8,024 bases of DNA, from positions 1-8,024 of the forward strand of contig DERU01000165.1 in assembly GCA_002361095.1 (NCBI GenBank), in the 5' to 3' direction. Under the pieces are notes generated by a model that saw only the letters and a list, made by a program, of their open reading frames with translations, was not told where the DNA came from and did no database searches. Shown piece after piece: positions 1 through 7,164 of this stretch. How positions within the stretch are numbered: position 1 is the stretch's first letter; each line of letters opens with the position of its first letter. This DNA is from Lachnospiraceae bacterium UBA3332 (lineage in GTDB: Bacteria; Bacillota; Clostridia; Lachnospirales; Lachnospiraceae). Position numbers and translations under genes: made by a program.

Positions 1-24
1 GAACACGGACATGCCCGTCATACC

Positions 25-57
25 AAAAAAACGGCCGTCCGGACAGCCGGACGACCG
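25..57 (-). terminator. Rho-independent terminator after nagB
   Basis: Read on the minus strand, an 11-bp stem (CGGTCGTCCGG pairing with CCGGACGGCCG, with a single U-G wobble) closes a 4-base loop and is followed at once by seven T residues. It begins 22 bases past the nagB stop codon. This GC-rich stem plus U-tract is a classic intrinsic terminator and marks the end of the pepF-nagB transcript. The 24 bases further left hold nothing that can be assigned. Confidence 0.93.
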
Positions 58-79
58 CCGGTTTCTTATTCCATCTATA

Positions 80-805
80 TTATACCAATGCAAGCGCATC
101 CTCATCCGCAACCAGAATAAAATTCGGATGCAGCTGCAAAACGGAAGCCGGAACCTTCGGTGTGATAGGGCCGAAGAAAGCATCCTTCAAAATCTGTGCC
201 TTATCCTTACCGCTTACCACCATCAGCACACATTTGGCCCGCATGATTGTGGCAATCCCCATCGTATACGCCTGTCTGGGCACCTCGTCAATGGAATTGA
301 AAAAACGCTGGTTCGCCTCGATGGTCATCTGTGTCAAATCCACACAGTGCGTTTCCTTGTCAAATTCATCGTTGGGCTCGTTGAAACCGATATGCCCGTC
401 ATGACCAAGCCCCAAAAGCTGCAAATCCACGCCGCCCATGGAAGCGATCACCCTGTTATAATCCTCACAGGCTTTGGCACTGTCCGGTTCCGTACCGTCC
501 GGCAGATGCGTATTTTTAGGCGCAATATTGATATGCCTGAAAAGATGGTCGTGCATAAAATAGTAATAACTCTGCTCGTTTTCCCTGGGCAGGCCCTTAT
601 ACTCGTCCAGGTTCACGCTCTTAACCTGTGAGAAATCCAAATCCCCCTCCAGGTACGCGTTCACCAGATGCCGGTATGCGCCGACAGGCGTAGAACCCGT
701 GGCAAGTCCAAGTACGCAGTCCGGCTTTGTCACCACCAGTGCGCCGATGATGTTGGCCGCCTTCCTGCTCATGTCGTTGTAGTCTTTTGTCCGAATGATT
801 CTCAT
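80..805 (-). CDS. nagB: Glucosamine-6-phosphate deaminase (NagB)
   Basis: Cytoplasmic enzyme converting glucosamine 6-phosphate to fructose 6-phosphate and ammonia, the step that passes amino sugars (GlcNAc, chitin or mucin sugars, recycled peptidoglycan) into glycolysis. The 241-residue protein shows the family hallmarks in order: the phosphate-binding loop GLATGSTP at residues 33-40, LDEY at 66-69 with the proposed base Asp67, and LGLGHDGHIGFNEP at 131-144, which holds the catalytic Asp136/His138/Glu143 triad. Its length matches the short, non-allosteric Bacillus-type enzymes rather than the 266-residue hexameric allosteric E. coli form. Start: ATG preceded by GGGAG about 9 bases upstream. 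It lies 107 bases downstream of pepF on the same strand. I found no convincing promoter in that gap, so it is probably co-transcribed with pepF. nagA is not in the window. Confidence 0.96.
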   Translation of the reverse strand: MRIIRTKDYNDMSRKAANIIGALVVTKPDCVLGLATGSTPVGAYRHLVNAYLEGDLDFSQVKSVNLDEYKGLPRENEQSYYYFMHDHLFRHINIAPKNTHLPDGTEPDSAKACEDYNRVIASMGGVDLQLLGLGHDGHIGFNEPNDEFDKETHCVDLTQMTIEANQRFFNSIDEVPRQAYTMGIATIMRAKCVLMVVSGKDKAQILKDAFFGPITPKVPASVLQLHPNFILVADEDALALV

Positions 806-873
806 GATCTTTTCTCTCCCTCTTTATACTTTTTCCTATTTTGAATAAATACCGATTGTTACGGCGTGATGTG

Positions 874-897
874 TATTCGGACTGCGCAGTCCGAATA
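874..897. repeat. Perfect 24-bp palindrome between pepF and nagB
   Basis: The half-arm TATTCGGACTGC is followed immediately by its exact reverse complement, with no spacer. It begins 16 bases after the pepF stop codon and ends about 70 bases before the nagB start. No T-run follows the stem on either strand, so it is not a standard terminator. As RNA it would form a strong hairpin that could protect the pepF 3' end or tune nagB expression; as DNA it could be an operator for a dimeric repressor. The function is not shown by the sequence. Confidence 0.8.
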
Positions 898-912
898 TAA
901 TTCCGGAAACTT

Positions 913-2712
913 TCACAGCAGCGCTTCCATCTCCGTAAGCAGCGAATCAAAAAGCGCAAGCGCACTGTGAATCGGCTCGGCTGTCCGCATATTTACCCCG
1001 GCCCCTTCCAGCAGGGAAATCGGATCCTTGGAGCAGCCGCCGGACAAAAACTCCAGATACGCTTTCACCGCAGGTTCCCCTTCGGAAAGAATACGCTTGG
1101 ACAGCGCCATGGCAGCGGAAAACCCGGTAGCATATTGGAATACATAGAAATTGTAATAAAAATGGGGAATCCTCGCCCATTCCACGTCGATTTCCTCATC
1201 CACCACCACATCGTCCCCATAATAGAACACATTTAAATCATGATAAATCCGGTTCAGCTTCTCGGCTGTCAGGCTTTCCCCCCTCTCGCTCGCCTCATTG
1301 ATCAGCATTTCAAATTCCGCGAACATCGTCTGCCTGTAAAGCGTGGTCCTAAACTGTTCCATAAAATAGTTAATCAGATAAGCCCTCGTACGTTTGTCCT
1401 CGGTTTTCTTAAGCAAATGCTGCATCAGCAAAGATTCGTTACAGGTGGAAGCCACCTCCGCCACAAAAATCACATAATTGCGGTCCACCGCCCGCTGGGT
1501 ATTGTTGGACAGCCAGGAATGCATCGCATGTCCCATTTCGTGGGCAAGGGTAAACTCCGAATCCAGGGTATCCGCATAGTTTAGCAGTACATACGGGTGC
1601 ACCAGCTGGCCTGCGGAATACGCGCCGCTGCGCTTGCCCCGGTTTTCGTAGACATCAATCCACCGGTTGGCAAACCCTTCCTCCAGTACCTTTGTGTACC
1701 CGCTTCCCAATACGGCCGTCGCCTCCAGCACAGCCTGCTTCGCTTCCGCAAAAGGCACCTTTACATCTGCGTCTGCCACCAGCGGCGCATAGATATCATA
1801 CATGTGCAGGCTGTCCACCCCAAGAAGCTTTTTGCGCAGGCGCATATAACGGTGCAGCACACCGATGTCCTCATGTACCGCCGTAATCAAATTTTTGTAA
1901 ACCGATACCGGGACATTGGTTCTGTCCAGGGAAGCTTCCAGGGTGCCAGGGTACTTCCTCGTCCTGGCAAAAAAGCGCAGCTGGTTCACCTGCCCGTTCA
2001 GCAGCGCCGCCGAAGTGTTGACCACCTTCCGGTATGTATGGTACAGGGAATCAAACGCCGCCTTACGCACATTTCTGTCTGTGTTTTGCATGAGCGGAAT
2101 GAAGCTGCCGTGTGTGACCTCCACTTCCTCTCCTTTCGCATTTTTAATGGAAGGAAACGTCAGATCCGCATCGTTTAACATGGAAAACACCGTATCCGGA
2201 GTCTGCGCCATCTCCCCGGCATCCGCCAATACCTTCTCCAATTCCGGGGATAAAATGTGCTCCCGGCTTCTGCGCAATTCCCCGATGCTTCTTTTGTATA
2301 CCAGAAGTTCTTCCTTCTCCCCGTAAAATGCCTCGAGCCGCTCTGTGGGAATCGCCAAAATTTCAGGACGCGCAAATGCCGTCAGGCCGCTGCACTCCAC
2401 ATACAGGCTCATGGCCCTGGCCTCCATCTCCTGTCCCTGCGCATTGGCCGTGTCCTGATCCTTGAATCGGGAGGCATAGCCGTAAATGTTGTCCAAAAGA
2501 CAATCCAGCCTCTCATCCAGCGCGCAAAAAGTCAGAAGATTCTCCGCCTTGTCCGCCAGCTTGCCGTTAAGCCCGGCCATCTCCTTGGCCAGGATACGCG
2601 CCTGCTCCATATCGGCCTCCCAGTCCTGCCTGGCCACATACATGTCCTCCAGCGCCCAAGTGTCCTCCACGGCCACTTCACTGCGCACCGGAATTTTCCT
2701 GTTCTCGTCCAT
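913..2712 (-). CDS. pepF: Oligoendopeptidase F, M3B zinc metallopeptidase
   Basis: Intracellular zinc endopeptidase of family M3 that cuts short peptides, used in peptide nutrition and turnover of peptide fragments. The 599-residue protein carries the zinc motif HEMGH at residues 391-395 (ligands His391 and His395, catalytic Glu392), with the expected third ligand Glu419 in FVAEVAS 24 residues later. The N-terminal half is the helical oligopeptidase-F domain, and the C-terminal region has the conserved YVFQYATGFSAA segment near residues 525-535. Length is normal for PepF (about 600). No signal peptide or membrane segment is seen. Start choice: the reading frame is open to a TTG at 2763, but the ATG at 2712 has AAAGGAG exactly 6 bases upstream while the TTG has no such site, so 2712 is preferred. 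It is the first gene after the promoter at 2806-2834, and nagB follows. Confidence 0.95.
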   Translation of the reverse strand: MDENRKIPVRSEVAVEDTWALEDMYVARQDWEADMEQARILAKEMAGLNGKLADKAENLLTFCALDERLDCLLDNIYGYASRFKDQDTANAQGQEMEARAMSLYVECSGLTAFARPEILAIPTERLEAFYGEKEELLVYKRSIGELRRSREHILSPELEKVLADAGEMAQTPDTVFSMLNDADLTFPSIKNAKGEEVEVTHGSFIPLMQNTDRNVRKAAFDSLYHTYRKVVNTSAALLNGQVNQLRFFARTRKYPGTLEASLDRTNVPVSVYKNLITAVHEDIGVLHRYMRLRKKLLGVDSLHMYDIYAPLVADADVKVPFAEAKQAVLEATAVLGSGYTKVLEEGFANRWIDVYENRGKRSGAYSAGQLVHPYVLLNYADTLDSEFTLAHEMGHAMHSWLSNNTQRAVDRNYVIFVAEVASTCNESLLMQHLLKKTEDKRTRAYLINYFMEQFRTTLYRQTMFAEFEMLINEASERGESLTAEKLNRIYHDLNVFYYGDDVVVDEEIDVEWARIPHFYYNFYVFQYATGFSAAMALSKRILSEGEPAVKAYLEFLSGGCSKDPISLLEGAGVNMRTAEPIHSALALFDSLLTEMEALL

Positions 2713-2718
2713 CCCTCG

Positions 2719-2725
2719 CTCCTTT
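2719..2725 (-). promoter_or_regulatory. Ribosome binding site deciding the pepF start
   Basis: AAAGGAG on the minus strand, 6 bases before the ATG at 2712. It selects the 599-residue PepF over the 616-residue version starting at a TTG at 2763. Confidence 0.85.
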
Positions 2726-2774
2726 CCCTTGCCATTGCATTTCAGATAGCCCTGATATCCCAAAACCCATGGCC

Positions 2775-2790
2775 CGTGTCGTCAGACACG
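2775..2790 (-). other. Small hairpin in the pepF leader
   Basis: CGTGTC and GACACG are exact inverted repeats around a 4-base loop, placed roughly 10-25 bases into the predicted pepF transcript. With a 6-bp stem and no T-run it is not a terminator. It may only stabilise the mRNA 5' end. Confidence 0.45.
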
Positions 2791-2805
2791 CTCAAATCTT
2801 CTTAG

Positions 2806-2834
2806 ATCATACCACAAACTTCTCCCACTTGCAA
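2806..2834 (-). promoter_or_regulatory. Sigma-A-type promoter for pepF-nagB
   Basis: On the minus strand a -35 box TTGCAA (2829-2834) is separated by exactly 17 bases from a -10 box TATGAT (2806-2811). The -10 box is preceded by TGG, the extended -10 signature. Transcription would start near 2799, giving a leader of about 87 bases before the pepF ATG. The promoter begins only 8 bases after the stem of the preceding operon's terminator, so the junction between the two transcripts is compact. Confidence 0.8.
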
Positions 2835-2842
2835 TCACCGCA

Positions 2843-2882
2843 AAAAGAACAAACCTCCTTTTCATCGGAGGTTTGTTCTTTT
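2843..2882 (-). terminator. Long-stem terminator after the galactosidase/GH13 operon
   Basis: A perfect 16-bp inverted repeat (AAAAGAACAAACCTCC / GGAGGTTTGTTCTTTT) flanks an 8-base loop. Read on the minus strand the stem ends in a T-rich run, as expected for an intrinsic terminator of the GH13 gene. The A and T ends are symmetrical, so it could also stop plus-strand transcription. It lies about 148 bases past the GH13 stop codon, which leaves an unusually long 3' untranslated stretch. Confidence 0.85.
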
Positions 2883-3029
2883 ATATTATTAGAAAGGAAG
2901 AAAAATGAAAAAGTTTTTTGGCACTTGCTTTTTACATTTTCTATCTTACACAGGGAATGTGAGAAAACCATGATAAAAATATGTATTTTCTGTTAATAAT
3001 TTATAGATATTTTCCACAGGCGCTTCGGC
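2883..3029. other. AT-rich 3' untranslated stretch, no assignable gene
   Basis: This 147-base segment lies between the GH13 stop codon and its terminator and is much richer in A and T than the flanking genes. The only coding-like element is a 22-codon plus-strand ORF (2905-2973) with an AAAGGA-like site 6 bases ahead, encoding a peptide that begins MKKFFGTCFLHF. It has no credible promoter and no recognisable similarity, so it is not called as a gene. No RNA gene or repeat was recognised. Confidence 0.5.
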
Positions 3030-4865
3030 TTATTTTTTCACACACCACCGGTACTGGTAAGGATCCAGCCGGACCTGCTGGAGGCAAACCGACTCTCCCG
3101 TAAAGACGTCCTCATATTCCGCGTACAGTTCCGGCAGACAGGCCGTCTGCCCTTCCTCCGAAAAATTCGCCAGACAGACCAGTTCTTCCTCCCCTGCCGT
3201 GCGCCGGATGGCAAACACCGGCATCCGGCCGGTATCCCAAGTGGTCACATCGGCTTCCTTTGCAAAGCAGGGATTCTGCCGCCGCAGGGTTTCCAACCGC
3301 TTTAGCCCCTCCCAAACGCCGTATTGTACCGTACCTTCCCTGGTGCGCAGCGCCGCGTTCTCCCAGTGAAAAGGACTCCTGTGCAGATACCGGCTGTCGG
3401 CCGCAAGATCGGGGTTTTCTTTATATCCGTAATCATTGACCTGACCGATTTCATCCCCCGAGGACAACATCACAAACCCTTCCAGGCTCATGCACGCGGC
3501 ATGCATCAAAAGCACCCGCCGGATGCCCCATTCCACCTGTGTCCGGTCGCCCTCAAAACCGCCCTTCTCCACCCCGCACAGGCTTGCCGTAGTGCCGCAG
3601 CTTCTTGCATCCTTCGACACCGGGTCATAATTATACAGTTCCCCCCTGGCAAAACTCCCCGGAAACACGCCTTCAAAGAAATGATACAGATATTCCTTGT
3701 GGGTAAGCGGATCAATTCCCAACGCCCTCTCCTGCTCTTCGTCCAGCCCCCATCCGATATCGTCATGACACCGCAGGTAATTGACAAAATAACAATTATC
3801 CGGCAGGCTGTGTATCACGTCCATCTGGTGCTTTAACAGCCTTGCATCCCTGGCCGCCAGCGCCGCCCAAAGATTCACCATGCTGGACACGCCGTAGAGC
3901 ATATGGCATTCCGGCTTATCAGGGGTTCCGAAATAGGCAGGCAGTTCCTTGGGCGCCATCACCACCTCCCCCTTCAAAATCACGGCAGGACACACCACCT
4001 CCAAAATCATACGCACCATCCGCACAATCGTATGTACCTGGGGCAGATTCCTGCAGTTTGTCCCCAATTCCTTCCAAATATAGGGAACCGCATCAATACG
4101 CAGCACTTCCACCCCCAGATTGGCCAAAAAGAGAATATTGGCAGCCATCTCGTTAAACACGACGGGATTTCTATAATTTAAATCCCACTGGTACGGGTAA
4201 AAGGTGGTAAGCACATGTCTCTGCATTTGTTCACACCAGGTAAAATTGCCGGGCGCCGTGGTGGGAAATACCTGCGGCATCGTCTTTTCAAATTCCGCCG
4301 GAATGTCCCATGTTTCATAGCACTGGTAACGGTCCATATACGCCTGTTCCCCTGCCTTGGCGCGCATCGCCCATTCATGGGTATCCGCCGTATGGTTCAT
4401 CACCAAATCCAGGCACAGGCTGATTCCCCTTTTGCGCAGCCGTTTTGTCAATTCCTCCAGCTGCCCGTTCGTACCGATCTTAGGATCCACCGTCCGAAAA
4501 TCCTCCACCGCATACCCTCCGTCGTTATAAGGATGAGGCATTTTCAAAAGCGGCATCAAATGTAAATACGTGATTTTTTGTTCGGACAGATAATCCAGCC
4601 TGTCCGTCAATCCCTGCAGTCCACCCGCAAACAATTGGGGATACATGGTCATCCCCAACATATTGCCGTCCCGAAACCACAGCGGATTTTGTTCCCGCTT
4701 CCTGTCCAGGCATTTTAACTCCCCGGAACGTTTTTCATAAAAATCCTTCATATAAGAGAGAAGCTGTTCATAGGCCGCCTCCTCCCGGTAAAGCGTAAAA
4801 TAGTCCTCCTTGAGTTCCTTCTCATGCAATGCAAACCTTCTGGCAAATTCCCCTGTCTGCGCCAT
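3030..4865 (-). CDS. GH13_4 amylosucrase-like enzyme (amylosucrase or sucrose hydrolase)
   Basis: Predicted cytoplasmic glucosyltransferase acting on sucrose: amylosucrases move its glucose onto alpha-1,4-glucan and release fructose, while close relatives simply hydrolyse sucrose. The 611-residue protein has an N-terminal helical domain (about 1-65), a TIM barrel and a C-terminal beta domain (about 530-611), as in the 636-residue Neisseria polysaccharea enzyme. Catalytic residues: nucleophile Asp258 in LRIDAV, acid/base Glu300 in LKGEVV, and Asp368 in RCHDDIGW. The -1 site residues Asp115 (NDGGYAV), His158 (MNHTAD) and Arg492 (ADSR) are present; the Asp/Arg pair is the salt bridge typical of this subfamily. 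The FPGSFARG segment near 401-408 lies in the amylosucrase-specific B' domain. ATG start with GGGAGG 7 bases upstream. It starts 34 bases after the alpha-galactosidase stop, so the two are one operon. Transferase versus hydrolase activity cannot be settled from sequence. Confidence 0.88.
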   Translation of the reverse strand: MAQTGEFARRFALHEKELKEDYFTLYREEAAYEQLLSYMKDFYEKRSGELKCLDRKREQNPLWFRDGNMLGMTMYPQLFAGGLQGLTDRLDYLSEQKITYLHLMPLLKMPHPYNDGGYAVEDFRTVDPKIGTNGQLEELTKRLRKRGISLCLDLVMNHTADTHEWAMRAKAGEQAYMDRYQCYETWDIPAEFEKTMPQVFPTTAPGNFTWCEQMQRHVLTTFYPYQWDLNYRNPVVFNEMAANILFLANLGVEVLRIDAVPYIWKELGTNCRNLPQVHTIVRMVRMILEVVCPAVILKGEVVMAPKELPAYFGTPDKPECHMLYGVSSMVNLWAALAARDARLLKHQMDVIHSLPDNCYFVNYLRCHDDIGWGLDEEQERALGIDPLTHKEYLYHFFEGVFPGSFARGELYNYDPVSKDARSCGTTASLCGVEKGGFEGDRTQVEWGIRRVLLMHAACMSLEGFVMLSSGDEIGQVNDYGYKENPDLAADSRYLHRSPFHWENAALRTREGTVQYGVWEGLKRLETLRRQNPCFAKEADVTTWDTGRMPVFAIRRTAGEEELVCLANFSEEGQTACLPELYAEYEDVFTGESVCLQQVRLDPYQYRWCVKK

Positions 4866-4899
4866 TGTTTTTCCTCCCTGCCGACTTTTTTAAAAAGGT

Positions 4900-7089
4900 T
4901 TATTCCTTAACGGCTTCCCACTCCACCAACAGACTCTCGTACTCCGCAGGCACATTCCGCAAAGTAAGGCCGCCGTTCATCCATCCGCTTCCGCTGTGCA
5001 CCGCCCCGTTATAGGAGCAGCGGTAACGGACTGCAGGATCCAAGCCTTTGACCGCCGTATGCACCGGAAGCGGATTGCCTTCCGCCGAAACCATCACCAA
5101 TGTCAGCAGGGCGTGTGCTTTTTCTTCGTCCACAAATTCCCAGGCACAGAAACGCCCCTCCGGCCCGGATAACCGATAATAAGTCCCCTCATGGGTCAGT
5201 TCGTAATATTTGTGAAATTCCCGGATTTGCTCCTTTACCGTTTCCTTCTCTTCTTCCGTTACTTGATTCAGATCGAGTTCATACCCAAAACTCCCGGACA
5301 GGGCCACATGTCCCCTTGTCCGAAAAGAAGTCGCCCTTCCTGTCTGATGGTTGGGAACTGCCGACACATGCGCCCCCACCGCGCTTACCGGATAAAAGAA
5401 GGATGTCCCATATTGAATGGAAAGCCTGTTGATGGCGTCCGTATTATCGCTGCACCAAATCTGGGGAGAATAATACAGCATCGCCGCGTCAAACCGTCCG
5501 CCGCCCCCGCTGCAGCCCTCCAGCAAAATATCGGGGAACCGTTCCAAAAGGCGCTCCAATAAATCGTAAACCCCCAGCATGTACCGGTGGTACACTTCCC
5601 CGCTTTCCCGGTTTACATGACTGTATATATCACACAGGCTTCTGTTCGCATCCCATTTGACATAATCAATGGGCGCATGGGAAAGAATATCCGTCATCCT
5701 TTCCAAAAGATACTCCCGCACATCCTCTCTTCCCATATCCAAAACCAGCTGATTCCTGCCCCTGTTGGGCTGTCTGCCGGGAATCTGCATCGCCCAGTCC
5801 GGGTGCGCCCTGTATAAGTCGCTGTCCTCCGAAATCATCTCCGGCTCAAACCACAGTCCGAACTTCATTCCCATGTCATGAATCTTTTTTGCCAAAGATC
5901 CAAGGCTTCCCCCAAGCTTTTTCTCATTGACTATCCAGTCGCCCAGCCCGCTGTTATCGTCCTCCCTCCTGCCAAACCAGCCGTCGTCCAATACCAGCAT
6001 CTCTATTCCCAGTTCTGCCGCCTGTCTGGCAATCTTTAACAGCTTTTCTTCATCAAAATCAAAATAAGTCGCCTCCCAGTTGTTAATCAGTACCGGCCGC
6101 CTTTCCCTGCGGTATTTTCCCCTGCACATATGCTCCCGCAAAATTTTATGATACTGCCCGGAAAGCTTCGTCAGTCCCCCGTCAGAAAAAGAAAGAATCA
6201 CCTGCGGGGCGTCAAACGCTTCCCCCGGCTTTAAGCAAAAAGAAAACTGATTCGGATGAATCCCCATCCGCACCCGGGTCTGTCCTCTTTGATCCATCTG
6301 CGCAGAAGCGATAAAATTCCCGCTATATACAAAACAAAGTCCGTAACAGTCCCCGAAATCTTCTGTCGCCTGCGTCTCGCATAAAATGACGGCCGGATTA
6401 TGCTGATGGCTTGAAGTCCCCCGCATGCTGCCAACCTCCAGTTTCATGCGTCCCACACGGCTTCTCTCGGGCATGCGTTCCATGGCATGCCTGCCGTTAA
6501 AAGTGATCAGGTCATACTCCCCAAACTGGAAATCCAGGCAGCAGGAAAGACACTCCCCCAAAACCACCTCCGTTTTTCCCCGGTTTTCCACACGAAGCGC
6601 CCTGGTGATCACATTCTCCCTCTCAAAAACACCGTAGTAAAGTAATACCGTTACATCCGAGGCTGCCTCTTTCATCGTAATGACCAGTGTCTCACACGAC
6701 TCCTCCTCATTGTCAAACAAGGCCGGCATCCCCGGTATCCGGTATGCGCCATGTCTTATCTCATATCCTGCATACCGAAAATCCGCAGCCATAGAGCCGT
6801 CGGCATGCCGCAGCCATATACAGCCGTCCCGGTAGTCCCCCACACCGCTGGAAGGAAGTTCCTGCGGCAGACAATCCAGCGAATACGTGCGGTCCCCCTG
6901 TGCTTCCTGCGGAAATCCAGAAAATCCCACATCCGCAAAGAAAATGGTATCTGCCAGGTTCTCCTCCCCTATTTTCTTTCCGTAGTAGGTATGCAAAAGA
7001 ATATTTTTCTCATCCGCATACATTTGATAAGTACTGTCTTTGGTTTGCAAATGAAACAGCCTTCCGTCCTGTGTTACCCGAATCGACAT
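4900..7089 (-). CDS. GH36 alpha-galactosidase
   Basis: Retaining alpha-galactosidase that removes terminal alpha-1,6-galactose from melibiose, raffinose, stachyose and similar sugars. The 729-residue protein has the GH36 layout: N-terminal beta-sandwich (about 15-280), catalytic barrel (about 310-630) and C-terminal beta domain (about 635-725). Visible motifs are LDDGWFGRR at 367-375, the nucleophile Asp480 in YVKWDANR, the CSGGGGRFD glycine-rich loop from 526, and the acid/base Asp548 in CSDNTDA. No signal peptide, so it is intracellular and needs imported substrate. Length equals that of well-known bacillar GH36 enzymes (about 730). Start: the frame extends to a GTG at 7134 without a ribosome site; the ATG at 7089 with AGGA and AAAGG upstream is preferred. 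It is the first gene of the operon with the sucrose-acting GH13 enzyme. The family is usually induced by alpha-galactosides. Names such as galA, melA, agaN or rafA are all used, so no symbol is given. Confidence 0.95.
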   Translation of the reverse strand: MSIRVTQDGRLFHLQTKDSTYQMYADEKNILLHTYYGKKIGEENLADTIFFADVGFSGFPQEAQGDRTYSLDCLPQELPSSGVGDYRDGCIWLRHADGSMAADFRYAGYEIRHGAYRIPGMPALFDNEEESCETLVITMKEAASDVTVLLYYGVFERENVITRALRVENRGKTEVVLGECLSCCLDFQFGEYDLITFNGRHAMERMPERSRVGRMKLEVGSMRGTSSHQHNPAVILCETQATEDFGDCYGLCFVYSGNFIASAQMDQRGQTRVRMGIHPNQFSFCLKPGEAFDAPQVILSFSDGGLTKLSGQYHKILREHMCRGKYRRERRPVLINNWEATYFDFDEEKLLKIARQAAELGIEMLVLDDGWFGRREDDNSGLGDWIVNEKKLGGSLGSLAKKIHDMGMKFGLWFEPEMISEDSDLYRAHPDWAMQIPGRQPNRGRNQLVLDMGREDVREYLLERMTDILSHAPIDYVKWDANRSLCDIYSHVNRESGEVYHRYMLGVYDLLERLLERFPDILLEGCSGGGGRFDAAMLYYSPQIWCSDNTDAINRLSIQYGTSFFYPVSAVGAHVSAVPNHQTGRATSFRTRGHVALSGSFGYELDLNQVTEEEKETVKEQIREFHKYYELTHEGTYYRLSGPEGRFCAWEFVDEEKAHALLTLVMVSAEGNPLPVHTAVKGLDPAVRYRCSYNGAVHSGSGWMNGGLTLRNVPAEYESLLVEWEAVKE

Positions 7090-7109
7090 ACTTTCCTGCC
7101 TTTCTGCGG

Positions 7110-7130
7110 GCAGACGTTGCAAACGCCTGC
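7110..7130 (-). promoter_or_regulatory. Inverted repeat in the alpha-galactosidase leader
   Basis: Nine-base arms GCAGACGTT and AACGCCTGC surround the triplet GCA on the plus strand. The arms match at 8 of 9 positions, and the exception becomes a G-U pair in the minus-strand RNA, so all nine pairs form there. It sits between the predicted transcription start (about 7158) and the ribosome binding site of the alpha-galactosidase gene. It could be a repressor operator just downstream of the promoter or an RNA hairpin affecting translation. No T-run follows, so it is not a terminator. Confidence 0.55.
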
Positions 7131-7164
7131 ACACCGCTGCGCTTTGACGCTTTTCCTTATCTAT

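Noticed and set aside
11..631. 206-codon plus-strand open frame opposite nagB
   Set aside because: It lies antisense to nagB, whose catalytic motifs are unmistakable, has no ribosome site, and encodes a protein with no recognisable pattern.
806..873. Possible separate promoter for nagB (TATAAA about 15 bases before the ribosome site)
   Set aside because: The predicted start would fall inside the ribosome binding site and no acceptable -35 box lies 16-18 bases upstream.
1597..2178. 193-codon plus-strand open frame opposite pepF
   Set aside because: Antisense shadow of a well-defined M3 peptidase; composition is rich in Arg, His and Gln as expected for a reverse-frame translation.
2713..2763. 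Seventeen-codon N-terminal extension of PepF starting at TTG 2763
   Set aside because: The ATG at 2712 has AAAGGAG at ideal spacing while the TTG has none, and the extension encodes the ribosome site itself.
2859..2887. Plus-strand promoter-like pair TTTTCA / TATATT ahead of the 22-codon ORF
   Set aside because: It overlaps the terminator hairpin, and transcription would start essentially on the ribosome site; the matches are easily explained by AT-richness.
7090..7134. Fifteen-codon N-terminal extension of the alpha-galactosidase starting at GTG 7134
   Set aside because: No ribosome site precedes the GTG, the extension covers the leader inverted repeat, and the 729-residue form matches the usual GH36 length.
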